A DNA stretch of 16,073 bases. It comes from Patescibacteria group bacterium UBA5194. GTDB taxonomy: Bacteria; Patescibacteriota; Gracilibacteria; BD1-5; UBA6164. The translations under genes and the position numbers were made by a program. Location: the NCBI GenBank assembly GCA_002412935.1, contig DHWA01000029.1, positions 1 to 16,073 on the forward strand, written 5' to 3'. Under the pieces are notes generated by a model that was not told where the DNA came from, did not search any database, and was given only the letters and a program-made list of their open reading frames with translations. Positions 1 to 8,968 of this stretch are shown one piece after another; the stretch's first letter is position 1; each line of letters begins with the position of its first letter.

Positions 1-2
1 TA

Positions 3-155
3 AATATGTGATGGTGACCAACATCAACAATACCATGATTAAATTGAGTTAATTATAAATCTTCTAGTATAGATTATAATATGAACTCGCTTTATTATAA
101 TTGAGAAAATAAAACTCCTATAAGTAATATAGTAAAAATTTATATTTCTAAATAA
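3..155 (+). CDS. C-terminal end of an unrecognised protein (5' truncated)
   Basis: This frame is open from the window edge to a TAA at 153-155 if UGA is read as glycine, giving 50 residues that begin NMGWGPTSTIPGLNG and end NIVKIYISK. Four in-frame UGA codons fall within the first 16 codons, and one more follows. The stretch is rich in Gly, Asn, Ser and Tyr, as in many secreted or surface proteins of this group, but no family is recognised. The next gene starts 7 nt after the stop, which suggests co-transcription. A shorter alternative frame ending at 50-52 is less convincing because it implies overlapping stops and wide spacing. The gene starts outside the window. Confidence 0.55.
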
Positions 156-162
156 TTATAAT

Positions 163-738
163 ATGATATTAAAAACATATGCCGATGATTATTTTACCTA
201 TAATGATGGAATAACATTTTTATGAAGATTGTCTAAAACAGAAAAACCATGTAAAATATTTTGAGAAATACAAGGATTATATATAAATGATATTTATTGA
301 AATGTTTCTCCTATAAAAGAATGGAATATAACTATTTATAAATTATGAAATAAAGATATAAAATATACCTTAAAAACTTATTGATGAACCAACTCAGAAG
401 ATGCTAAGGTTAACGATGTTCCAAATCAATTGTTACAAAAAATAAATTGAAAGAATTATAGTCCACAAATATGAGATTATCTTATAGCTAAGGTAAATCC
501 TGAAAATAATTATATAATAGAACTATTTCCTACAGAGTGAAAAAGTGTTAATAATATGTTAGATGATATGAAATCATTAAACATACCTTATTGTACACGG
601 AAACAACTAATCCAAAACAATGATAAACCTCGAATAGATTATTTTAATAATAATTTATATATATGATTTTTAATTTGAATTGTATTATTTTTAGTTATAG
701 TTTTGCTATACAAGAAATTTAAAAAGTCAAAAAAGTAG
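163..738 (+). CDS. Unrecognised protein with C-terminal membrane anchor
   Basis: The frame encodes 191 residues starting MILKTYADDYFTYNDG with many in-frame UGA (Gly) codons, including two in tandem. The ATG at 163 is the only good start: a stop (TAA 133-135) lies just upstream in frame, and the previous gene ends 7 nt before. Residues about 1-160 are polar and mixed alpha/beta in character. Residues about 165-183 form one strongly hydrophobic segment (YIGFLIGIVLFLVIVLLY), followed by a Lys-rich tail (KKFKKSKK). This fits a tail-anchored topology with a cytoplasmic basic end. No signal peptide is visible, and I recognise no family. There is no Shine-Dalgarno sequence. The bidirectional terminator at 927-958 is the first transcription stop downstream. 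The function is unknown; real coding status is well supported by length and the UGA=Gly pattern. Confidence 0.75.
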
Positions 739-926
739 AGGTTTCTACTTTAACATTTTGATATTATAATGATACTGTTAATACAAAATAAATAGTAAGA
801 ATAAATATGTATAAATATTAATTCTAATTATTTATTATTATCCTGAATTATCTTATTTATTTGAATAATTCTTTATTTATAGGAATATAAAAATGAAAAA
901 GTAAACTACCTCTTTTATACAAAAAG

Positions 927-958
927 AAAAATCCAAAGCATTAATGCTTTGGATTTTT
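927..958. terminator. Bidirectional rho-independent terminator
   Basis: A perfect 14-bp inverted repeat (927-940 paired with 945-958, loop TTAA) has the core AATCCAAAGCA / TGCTTTGGATT, flanked by A-runs on one side and T-runs on the other. It sits between the plus-strand gene ending at 738 and the minus-strand fusA ending at 979, so it can stop transcription from both directions. The stretch 739-926 holds nothing else that I can support. Confidence 0.85.
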
Positions 959-978
959 CATATTTTTCAAAAATAAAA

Positions 979-3114
979 CTATTCATCATCATCTAACTTA
1001 AATCATCTGTCTTCTCTGATTTTCAAAGCAACATTTGTAGGTACTTCTTCATAATGATCAAATTCCATTATATAAACAGCTCTACCTTGAGTTGCACTTC
1101 TTAGATCAGTAGCATAACCAAACATCTCTGAAAGTGGTACAAAACAATTAATAATTTTTGCTTGACCTCTTTGTCCCATTTCTTCAATTCTACCTCTTTT
1201 ACTATTTATTTGTCCAAGTACATCACCCATATATTCTTCTGGAGTATTTACTTCTACTTTCATTATAGGTTCTAAAAGTACAGGAGTTGCTTTTTTACAA
1301 GCATCTCTAAATGCTTTTGAAGCAGCAATTCTAAATGATAATTCACTCGAATCAACTTCATGATAAGAACCAAATGTAAGAGTAGCTTTTATATCAACCA
1401 TTGGATATCATGCTAGGTAACCTCTTGTATAAGCTCCATTTAATCATTTTTCTACACCTGGTATAAATTCTTTAGGAATAACTCAACCAACAACTTTATT
1501 AACAAATTTATTGATTTTCTTTATTCCATTATCATCAGCATCAGCAACTTTATATGGTTCAAAAGTAATGATAACATGACCAAATTGTCATCTACCTCAA
1601 GTTTGTTTACTATATTTATGTTCAACATCTTTAGCAGGATTTTTAATTGTTTCTCTATATGCAACTTGAGGAGCTCATACAGTACATTCAACTTTAAATT
1701 CTCTTCTCATTCTATCAACTATGATATCAAGGTGTAATTCACCCATTCAAGATATAATAGTTTGCCCAGTTTCATCATCAGTTCTAACTTTAAATGAAGG
1801 ATCTTCTTCAGCTAATTTAGCTAAAGCAAATCACATTTTTTCTTGATCTGCTTTTGTTTTTGGTTCAACAGAAACAGATATTACTGGTTCAGGGAATTCT
1901 ATAGCTTCAACCTTAAGTTTTTTATTTATATCACAAATAGTGTCTCATGTTTTTGTATTTTTTAATCAAATTACAGCTCATATATTTCAAGCTGAAATTT
2001 CTTCTACATCTATTCTGTTATTAGCATGCATTTGAAGTAGTCTTCAAATTCTTTCTTTTTCTCAAGAAGTAGGATTGTATACATAAGAACCTGATCTTAA
2101 TGTTCCAGAATAAACTCTGACGAAACAAAGCTTACCAACAAACGGATCAGTCATTATTTTAAAAGCTATTGCAGCAAGAGGAGAATTAGCATCTACTTTT
2201 ATATCTTCTGTAATTTCTTTATCATCAGGATCCATAACTGTTAATACTCAATTATTTACATCCATAGGACTAGGTAAATAATCACAAGCAGCATCTATCA
2301 TAAGTTGAACTCATACATTTTGTAATGCAGATCCACAAAGTACAGCATATAACTCGTTTTTACAAACTCATTTTCTCAATCAGCTTTTTAATTCATTCAT
2401 AGATAATTCACCTGTTTCAAAGTATTTTTCCATTAAAGCATCATCTAAAGATGCAACTTTTTCAACAAGCTCAGCTCTCATAGAATCTGATTTTTCTTTC
2501 ATATCAGCAGGAATATCAATTTCTATTACTGTTTCTCAACTACTTCACTCAAATTTATAAGCTTTCATTTCAACTAAATCAATAATTCAAGTAAATTCAG
2601 ATTCAGCTCAAATAGGTAATTGAATAGCAACAGCTTTATCTCAAGCTAATCTTTTTCTAATTGATTCTAAAGTCATATAAAAATCAGCACCAGTTTTATC
2701 CATTTTATTTACAAATGCGATTCTAGGAACTACATATTTATCTGATTGTTTCCATACAGTTTCAGATTGTGGCTCAACTCATTGAGAAGCATCAAAAACA
2801 GCAACTCAACCATCTAATACTCTTAGAGATCTCTCAACTTCTATAGTAAAATCAACATGTCAAGGAGTGTCTATTATATTTATTTGCATATCTTTCCAAA
2901 AAGCAGTTGTAGCTGCTGAAGTGATAGTAATTCATCTTTCTCTTTCTTGTTCCATCCAATCCATAGTAGCAGCACCGTCATGAACTTCTCCTATTTTATG
3001 AGTTTTTCAAGTATAGAAAAGTATTCTTTCAGTAGTAGTAGTTTTTCAAGCATCTATATGAGCTATAATTCATATATTTCTAATCTTATCTAAAGCGTAT
3101 TTTTTATCAGCCAT
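979..3114 (-). CDS. fusA: Translation elongation factor G
   Basis: This is the ribosomal translocase GTPase EF-G, 711 aa, close to the usual ~700. It drives tRNA/mRNA movement after peptide-bond formation and, with RRF, ribosome recycling. The N-terminal G domain shows G1 AHIDAGKTTTTE (residues 18-29, the Gly of GKT encoded by UGA), the G2 region RGITITSAA, G3 DTPGHVDF (Gly encoded by UGA) and G4 NKMD. Domain II and III signatures (VRVYSGTLRSG, GMGELHLDI) follow. Domain IV carries the tip loop GSYHEVDSSELSF, and domain V the CFVPLSEMFGYATDLRS segment. The C-terminus is DRGFKLDDDE; a standard-code reading would stop 7 codons earlier. The ATG at 3114 gives the canonical N-terminus and has AGGGAG just upstream, closer than ideal for a ribosome binding site. 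No str-operon partners (rpsL, rpsG, tuf) lie next to it. A sigma70-like promoter lies at 3182-3209. Confidence 0.98.
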
Positions 3115-3181
3115 ACTCCCTGTAATTAAAAGTAAATAAAATAAATATTTAATAAGAATAATCTCATTAAAATTTGCCCAA

Positions 3182-3209
3182 ATTTTATATAAAATATTAA
3201 ATAAGTCAA
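3182..3209 (-). promoter_or_regulatory. Probable promoter of fusA
   Basis: On the minus strand a TTGACT -35 box (3204-3209) is followed after 16 nt by TAAAAT (3182-3187), overlapping a TATAAAAT run. This is a good sigma70-type match 67 nt upstream of the fusA ATG, in the 110-nt gap after the preceding gene. The surrounding DNA is very AT-rich, so the -10 alone would mean little; the -35 TTGAC is the informative part. Confidence 0.5.
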
Positions 3210-3224
3210 AAGATTATTTTTGCT

Positions 3225-3917
3225 TTAAATTTTATCTTTTTCATCTTCTTTAACTTTTATAGAAAAATAATAATTTCTATAGGATTTTTTTAATTCTCCA
3301 GATATAAAATCAGTATAATTAAACGCTTTTGATTCATTAATAGTTATATTTATTGATTTAAAGAAAAAAATAAAAATTCATATAAAATAATCATCTGATA
3401 CTTTTTTTTCATTATCAAATAAATCAATAAGTTTTTTTGTTGTAATTTCCGATCATTCCATTAGAACTACATCAATCATATCTTCAACCCATAAATTTAT
3501 TCTATTTCTTATTTGCTCATTTATTACACTATCATTAAATTCGACAAATTCTGGTGAAACATAATCAAAAGCAAACGTTTTTTTATTTGAAGATTCTCTT
3601 ATCTTTGAGCTTATTTCTATATAAACTAAAGAAAAAACTCAAAGTAGAAAATTAGAAGGGTATCATTTTTCTAGACAATTCATAAGTAAAACTAATAAAT
3701 CATCATATTTTTTATCTAAAATAATTTTTATTAAAAAAGAAGATAATAAAAAATCATATTTTTTTGCTTTTTTTTCATCTTTTTGAATTTTTTTTGCTTT
3801 AGCAGCAGATTTTTTAATTCATTCTTTTACTTTTTCAGAAACCTCTGAACTACTTGAAACAGCATTTCAAGAATTGTCCGAAGCTTCAGATGATGAATCA
3901 AAATCGTCTAATCACAT
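3225..3917 (-). CDS. Unrecognised 230-aa protein with Ser/Lys-rich N-terminus
   Basis: Reading UGA as Gly gives 230 residues starting MGLDDFDSSSEASDNSG; the second codon is UGA. The N-terminal ~27 residues are acidic and Ser-rich, probably disordered. Residues about 28-54 are strongly basic (EKVKEGIKKSAAKAKK and onward) and could form a coiled coil. The rest is a helical-looking domain rich in Ile, Leu, Phe and Lys (YDFLLSSFLIKIILDKKYDD, LLGVFSLVYIEISSK). Hydrophobic stretches are short and interrupted by charges, so it looks cytosolic rather than membrane-embedded. No signal peptide and no family signature is seen. It lies 85 nt downstream of prmC and 110 nt upstream of fusA on the same strand. 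Function unknown; possibly specific to this lineage. Confidence 0.8.
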
Positions 3918-4002
3918 AGTAAAATAAGAAAAAAAATAAAAGACTAAAGATAAAAAATAAAGCAAAAGTAATATAATATAAAAATTTAGTACTTTCTACT
4001 TT

Positions 4003-4887
4003 TTAGATTTCTATCTTTATAACTCTATATATATTATTTGTATCTTTAAAAAATTCAAATTTTAATCATTTTTTTAATAAAATTTTTTTACTTACTTCAT
4101 ATTGATCAAATCCTATTTCTATAAATAAAACTAAATTATTAAACATATTTTTTTCTTTTATTAGTATGTTTATTAGTTCTTCATAAAGCTCAAATCAAGT
4201 ATTTTTTCCACCATACAATGCTATTTTAGGTTCGAAATTATAAACTCAAAAATCCATATTTTCAAAATCTCATTCTTTTATGTAGGGTAGATTTGCAGTA
4301 ATTATTAAATCTTGTCATTTAAATAAAATAAAATCAAGTTCTTTGAAATCAGTATTTAATATTTTTATTTTATCTTCTAATTTATAGCACAGTATATTTT
4401 TTTTAGCTACTTCAATTGCCTTTTCTGATATATCTATAGTATAAATTTCTTTAAAATCTAATTTTTTTGCCAAAGTGATTGGAATAATTCATGAACCGGT
4501 TCAGATGTCTAATAAGCTTTGTCATTCCAGAGAAGTCGGGAATCTTCCGTGTATTTTACTTTTCTGGATTGCTTCGTTTCACTCGCAATGACAAATTACT
4601 TCTCTTACCAAAATTTCAGTATCATTTCTCGGGATTAATACATTTTCATCAATATAAAAATCAAGTCACATAAAGTCGACTTTTTGTATTATATAAGCTA
4701 ATGGATATCAAGAAAAAAGTTTTTCAAATATAAAAATTATTTTTTCATAAAAAACAGGATTTATTTCTTCTAGTAAAAATACTTTTTCTTTACTTAGGTT
4801 AAAAACAAACTCTAAAACTTGATTTATAGCTCTAGAGTCTAAATTATATTTTTCTTTTCAAAGTTTAATTAATTCTTGTTTTTTCAT
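4003..4887 (-). CDS. prmC: Release factor glutamine methyltransferase carrying an in-frame repeat insertion
   Basis: PrmC/HemK uses S-adenosylmethionine to N5-methylate the Gln of the GGQ motif in class I release factors. The 294-aa product has an N-terminal helical domain (about 1-75), then ENVLIPRNDTEILV (81-94), the SAM loop LLDIGTGSG (125-133), the acidic TIDIS (150-154) and the substrate-binding signature as ANLPYI (198-203), where the classic motif is NPPY. The C-terminal region carries EPKIALYGG. Residues about 99-123 (CHCEGNEAIQKS and onward) have no PrmC counterpart: they are the translation of a palindromic repeat (4521-4592) placed between the PRxDTExLV motif and the SAM loop, with the frame preserved. 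In a UGA=Gly organism RF2 is expected to be absent, leaving RF1 as substrate (inference). The start is 3 nt after the permease stop, suggesting coupling. It could be partly inactivated, but no frameshift is visible. Confidence 0.93.
4521..4592. repeat. Palindromic repeat element, copy 1 (inside prmC, in frame)
   Basis: This 72-nt element is bounded by GTCATT and AATGAC. It contains on the minus strand CATTGCGAGTGAAACGAAGC followed by AATCCAG, matching the copies at 9567-9630 and 15903-15989. The length is a multiple of three and the minus-strand frame is open through a UGA (Gly), so it adds residues to PrmC rather than breaking it. Its inner stem is less perfect than in the other two copies, but its outer ends still pair. 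Confidence 0.85.
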
Positions 4888-4890
4888 ATT

Positions 4891-5652
4891 TTAATTTTCA
4901 AATTTCTTTTTATTAAAAATCAAAATAGTAAAAATTATAATTAAAAATAGGTATGCAATAGAATAAAAGGTATTGAAAATAAAATAAAGAGCCTTGAAAT
5001 CAGTAAAACTTCAAATCACATCTTTTATATTCAGTGCTTCAAAAGGTGGAAAAATAAGTTGTAAAATTTTAATAGCATTAATCATTAAGACATTTTTAGT
5101 AGCTCAAATCAAATCAAGAAGTAGAGAGAATGAATGACTTATAAAATAAATCATAACACTTACTATTATAGTCAGCATATTTGACATAAAAGTTGAAAAA
5201 AAGAAAACAAATGATAACAGTATTTCCAATTTTAAAAAAGTGAAAAACAATGAAAAAAGTATCAATTTAGTTATTTCAATGTCTTTTATAAAGATAACTC
5301 CTAAAAATAAAATTGCTTGTAATGCTATTATAGCAAGGATACAAAGAGAAAATCATAAAAATTTTCATACAATAAACTCATATCTTTTAATAGGTTTTGA
5401 TAAAATCAAAAATATAGTTTTTCATTCTATTTCTTTAAACAATAATTGACTTCATACAAACAAAACACTTAGAAATCAAAATATTTCAATCATAGCAAGT
5501 CAAAAATCAACTACAATTTTGCTATCATCTCAAATTGTTAATTTTCATAAAGAAAGTGAAAAAATAATAAACACAAAAGCAAAAAAAACTATTAAATATA
5601 AAAATTTATTTCTAGTTATTTCTCTAAATGTATTTAATGCTATATTTAACAT
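4891..5652 (-). CDS. ABC-2 type transporter permease subunit
   Basis: The 253-aa product is an integral membrane protein with about six hydrophobic segments. Near the start is NTFREITRNKFLYLIVFFAF, the usual opening of ABC-2 permeases, followed by a loop containing ILSKPIKRYEFIVGKFLG (about residues 83-100), the conserved cytoplasmic motif of this family that contacts the ATPase. The start is a plain ATG with no Shine-Dalgarno. The gene lies 23 nt downstream of the PH-like membrane protein and 3 nt upstream of prmC. No ABC ATP-binding gene is present in the window, so its partner must be encoded elsewhere and the substrate cannot be inferred. Several conserved-position glycines are UGA-encoded. 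Confidence 0.85.
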
Positions 5653-5675
5653 AAAAAATAAAATTAAAAAATAAA

Positions 5676-6233
5676 TTATAGTTGTGTAGGAATATTTTCT
5701 GGAATTTTAGTACTTTGCTTTTTACTTTCTTTTAAATCGGAATTTCTATATGTATTTATTATACTAAGAATTTTACTTGATGTATTAATAGCATCTGGAG
5801 CAAAATCCATAATAAAATTAGTTGCATTTCAAGCTGTTAGAATTGTAATTGATCAGTAATTTAACATATTAGCAAAAAATCACATAGTTTTTGATCATAC
5901 TTCTTGAACTTGAGATAAACTACATTCAGAAACGGTTCTATTTAGTAAAGATATTTGTTCAATTCAGATAACTTTATTATTTGTTATTATAAATAAATCA
6001 AGTTCATGATCTAACCGTTTAACATACAAAAATAGTGAAAATCACATCCAAAAAACAATAAGTATTATATAAATCAATATTTTATCAATAAAGAAAAATA
6101 TCAATGCAGAAGATAATAATACAGCACTAAAAAAGTATAATCATATAAAAACATATACAATCCAATGTCTTTTTATAATTAATTCAACTTGTTCTCAAGG
6201 TAGTGGATGTTCTAATTTTACATCTAATGGCAT
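5676..6233 (-). CDS. Membrane protein with bacterial PH-like domain (DUF304/bPH2 type)
   Basis: The 185-aa product has an N-terminal soluble stretch (LEHPLPGEQVELIIKRHWIVY), two membrane helices (about 26-48 and 51-70) and then LDLFIITNNKVIGIEQISLL, followed by SECSLSQVQEVGSKTMGFFA and NYGSITILTAG. This order (two helices, then a strand-rich region with TNNRVI-, SLxxIQDV- and GxIxIxTAG-like motifs) matches bacterial PH-like proteins such as YdbS/YdbT, which are membrane-anchored and poorly understood. The C-terminal tail is polar and Lys/Ser-rich. It is the first gene of a closely spaced group that continues with the permease (23-nt gap) and prmC. The 114-nt gap upstream should hold its promoter, though no clear boxes stand out. 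Confidence 0.8.
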
Positions 6234-6347
6234 AGATAATTGATTGGTATTAATGGTTTACAGTTTAAATTATTTTTTGAATTTTGCAAAAGATTTTGTT
6301 TATCATTTTTTTTAGAATTGCTTTATTAAAAGAAATAACAACCAAAT

Positions 6348-7469
6348 CTATAAAAAATTTAAAAAATTATCTTTATTTACAATTTCAAAGTTACTATCAG
6401 GATAACCTTCAGCAAATGCTTTTGGAATTTTTGGACTTTTATTTCCCCATTTGAATTCATAAGCATGAAGTATGCCATCATATTCTTCTACATAATCAAT
6501 TTCTGCCTGAGCTTGATTTCTCCAAAAATATATATTTCTATATAACATATTGTTATTTAAATATTTCTGTCTTTCAGAAATTAAAAAATTTTCCCAGAGA
6601 GCTCAAGTATCTTGCCTCAGGTTTAGTGAATTGTAATTTTGTATTAAACTATTTCTTACTCAGAGATCATAAAAATATATTTTCACTCATTTAGTTATCT
6701 CATTTCGTAAATTTCTTGAAAAACTTTTGAGTTTAAATATAATAAAAGCTTGTTCGAGTATATCAATATATTTCTGAACAGTTATATGATTGATTCATAG
6801 TTTTTGTCATATCTCATTATAAGAAACCTCATTTCCAATTTGTAAGGCAAGGAGTTGTAATATAGACTTTATGTAACTTGATTTCTTAATTCATTCAAAT
6901 TTGAAAATATCTTTATATAGATAGTCTCAAGATAATAAATTCAATCGTTCCTGTTTTATATTTTCACTCACTCAAAAAACTTCAGGATAGCTCCCATATA
7001 TAATGAGATTTTCCAAATTATCATTGATAAAAAAACTATCATAATGTACTTTGATTTCCTTTATAGAAATAGGATAGAGTGTAAATTTAAAATTTCTTCC
7101 AGTTAATGGCTCATTTAATTTATTCGCTAAATCAAAACTACTTGAACCTGTAGCTATAAACTGTTTCTTTGGATATGTTTCTACAAGTATTTTTAGTATT
7201 GTTCAAATATTTTCTATGTTTTGTGCTTCATCGAGTATAACAAGATTAAAATCAGTAAAACTATCAATAAATTTTTGAGGATTTCTATAATCTAATATTT
7301 GTTGATTACTATAGAGATCACAGCTCAAATATTTTGATTTTCACGAGTATTCTTCAATAATTTTTTTTGATAAAGTTGTTTTCCCAACTTGTCTTGCTCA
7401 GTATAGAATAATAATTTTTCATTGAAATAATCTTTCTTTTATCTGATTTTCTATAATTCTTGATATCAT
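6348..7469 (-). CDS. AAA+ ATPase with DUF4143 and nuclease-like C-terminus
   Basis: The 373-aa product has the AAA_14 + DUF4143 architecture: Walker A YGARQVGKTT (residues 23-32, first Gly encoded by UGA), Walker B LVILDEAQ (76-83), the sensor-1-like FIATGSSSFDL, and an arginine/LTGR segment near 122-125. A winged-helix-like stretch (about 214-245) follows, and at the end EIDYVEE plus HAYEFKWG, i.e. E323-x-D325 and E338-x-K340, resembling a PD-(D/E)XK nuclease core. Families of this build are widespread, often solitary and horizontally mobile; their role is mostly unknown. The ATG at 7469 lies inside one arm of a 14-nt inverted repeat (7464-7505), suggesting autoregulation or start-codon sequestration. 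A terminator (7517-7546) separates it from the upstream gene. Full length, no visible defect. Confidence 0.9.
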
Positions 7470-7505
7470 AGTAACAAAATTAGTACTTAAATTGTTACTA
7501 TGATA
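7464..7505. repeat. 14-nt inverted repeat overlapping the ATPase start codon
   Basis: TATCATAGTAACAA (7464-7477) pairs perfectly with TTGTTACTATGATA (7492-7505) across a 14-nt spacer. The ATPase ATG (7467-7469) lies within the proximal arm. As DNA it looks like an operator for a dimeric protein; as RNA it could form a hairpin that buries the start codon, provided transcription starts upstream of it. Confidence 0.75.
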
Positions 7506-7516
7506 ACTATTTTAAT

Positions 7517-7546
7517 AAAAAATGCAAAAGTATTTTAGCATTTTTT
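7517..7546. terminator. Bidirectional rho-independent terminator
   Basis: AAAAAATGC (7517-7525) pairs with GCATTTTTT (7538-7546), and the stem continues through AAAA/TTTT with one bulged base to a 3-nt loop. It lies 33 nt past the stop of the pilin-LamG gene on the minus strand and would end the tsaB-pilin transcript before the ATPase promoter region. Confidence 0.7.
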
Positions 7547-7579
7547 TGAGAGGAGGTTAAGTAAATATTAATAATAAAA

Positions 7580-8959
7580 TTATTTCGTTGTATTATATAA
7601 TGCTGATATTTCTGAATCTGATAATGCGCGGTTATATATTCTTAAATTATTCATAGTTCATTTAAACCTTGAATATGATGAAGAATATCAAAGATTATCG
7701 GTCGATAAAATCATACTATCTAAATGATAATAATTTTGTTCTAATTCATTAAATACATGACTATCTACTTTGTTTCAATTTACATAAAAAGAAACCTCTT
7801 TATCTTTATAATTCATAGAACAAATTATATTATAATTTTTATCTTTTTCAATTTCTATGTTTGATAAATAATCTACTAAAACTCATCAATCTTTTACTCT
7901 TGTTAAAAATCATAATTTTCATTTTTCAATATATAACATCATTCCCCATGCTCATAAATTATTAATATGTGATTTAATAATTGATTTTTTATATTGATTA
8001 GTATTTGTTCAAGTTATAAAATTAAAATAATCTGCATCCATATAATGTTCTAAAGATGCACTTATAGTTAATCAATCTATATCAAATTTTCAAGTTATTC
8101 ATAAAACATTAGAGTCGAATTTTAAATATCTACCACTTAATGGTTCAAAATTTTCTCAAGGAAAATAAAGTCATTTTTGTGATATTGTTACTCAAGTTAA
8201 TAAGCTACCATTATTTCCATACTTACTCCAATCTTTCAATAAAGTTCCTGTCAAAGTCTCCATATCCCAATACCCAACAAGATTATCATCTAACTTAGCA
8301 ATTTCTTTGTTTTTTATAAGATCATTTCTTCTATTATATATGTTTGAAAATAATGTATTTCAACTTGCTGTTATAGTATCAGTATTATCAAAATATGTTA
8401 TATATCCTGTACTTGTTAAAGCTATATCCACATCATTACTCACTGGATCAAGACTTCCACTTTCAAGCAATATCCCCAAACTATCTCATACAACTTTTAT
8501 GTATCTCTTACTATAGTCAGTAGCTGCATAAGTACTATTTATGAAAGTATTGTTATACAATGATAAAGTATCTCAATTTTCTAGATATCATAATAATTGA
8601 TATTTTGTTCAATCAATATCAGTAGAATATATATATCTTGTAGAATCTAAAGGATCTAAAAAAAGCTCACTTAGATTTATAATTCTCGATACATTATCTC
8701 ACACATATCATTGGTATCATATAAGAGTTCATGATGCTGTTATAGAGATAGAATCATCAGGTTTAGGATAAGCTCAAGATTTAACTTGAAATAATGCAAG
8801 TCACTTTTGTACATTGTTGATATCAGATATTCTTATACTATCTCTAGCATTTGATGAATATCATTGAAATGAAATAAAAGCTATTGTTCAGAGTATTGCT
8901 AGGATTGTGATTACTACTATTAATTCTACTAAAGTAAAAGCATATTTATTATTTTTCAT
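7580..8959 (-). CDS. Type IV pilin-like protein fused to a LamG-type lectin domain
   Basis: The 459-aa product begins MKNNKYAFTLVELIVVITIL, a class III-type prepilin signal: short basic leader, probable cleavage between Ala7 and Phe8 (Ala instead of the usual Gly at -1), the invariant Glu at mature position 5, and a hydrophobic helix to about residue 29. Residues about 30-220 form a pilin/pseudopilin-like region (DINNVQKGLALFQVKSGAYP resembles the usual alpha1-C stretch). From about 227 a concanavalin A/LamG-type fold starts (LVGYWDMETLTGTLLKDWSK, then YGNNGSL) and ends with FKGTMNNLRIYNRALSDSEI near the C-terminus. This suggests a surface appendage or minor pilin that binds glycans or other surfaces. 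It follows tsaB by 9 nt, and a terminator follows it. The first 22 codons closely parallel the pilin gene at the window end. Confidence 0.93.
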
Positions 8960-8968
8960 AAAATCTAT

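Noticed and set aside
2..52. Alternative partial gene in frame 2 ending NINNTMIKLS
   Set aside because: The overlapping frame 3 is open three times longer, contains the UGA-Gly pattern and ends 7 nt before the next gene.
828..884. Possible tiny membrane peptide on the plus strand (SGIILFIGIILYL, two UGA-Gly codons)
   Set aside because: There is no ATG, GTG or TTG start in frame after the preceding stop, and hydrophobic Ile/Leu runs are expected by chance in such AT-rich DNA.
4491..4673. Plus-strand 60-aa open frame over the prmC repeat
   Set aside because: It is antisense to prmC and consists mostly of the palindromic repeat read backwards; the minus-strand frame carries the PrmC motifs.
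7551..7556. Perfect Shine-Dalgarno AGGAGG on the plus strand
   Set aside because: No start codon follows at a usable distance and the local plus frame stops at once; it lies downstream of two minus-strand genes.
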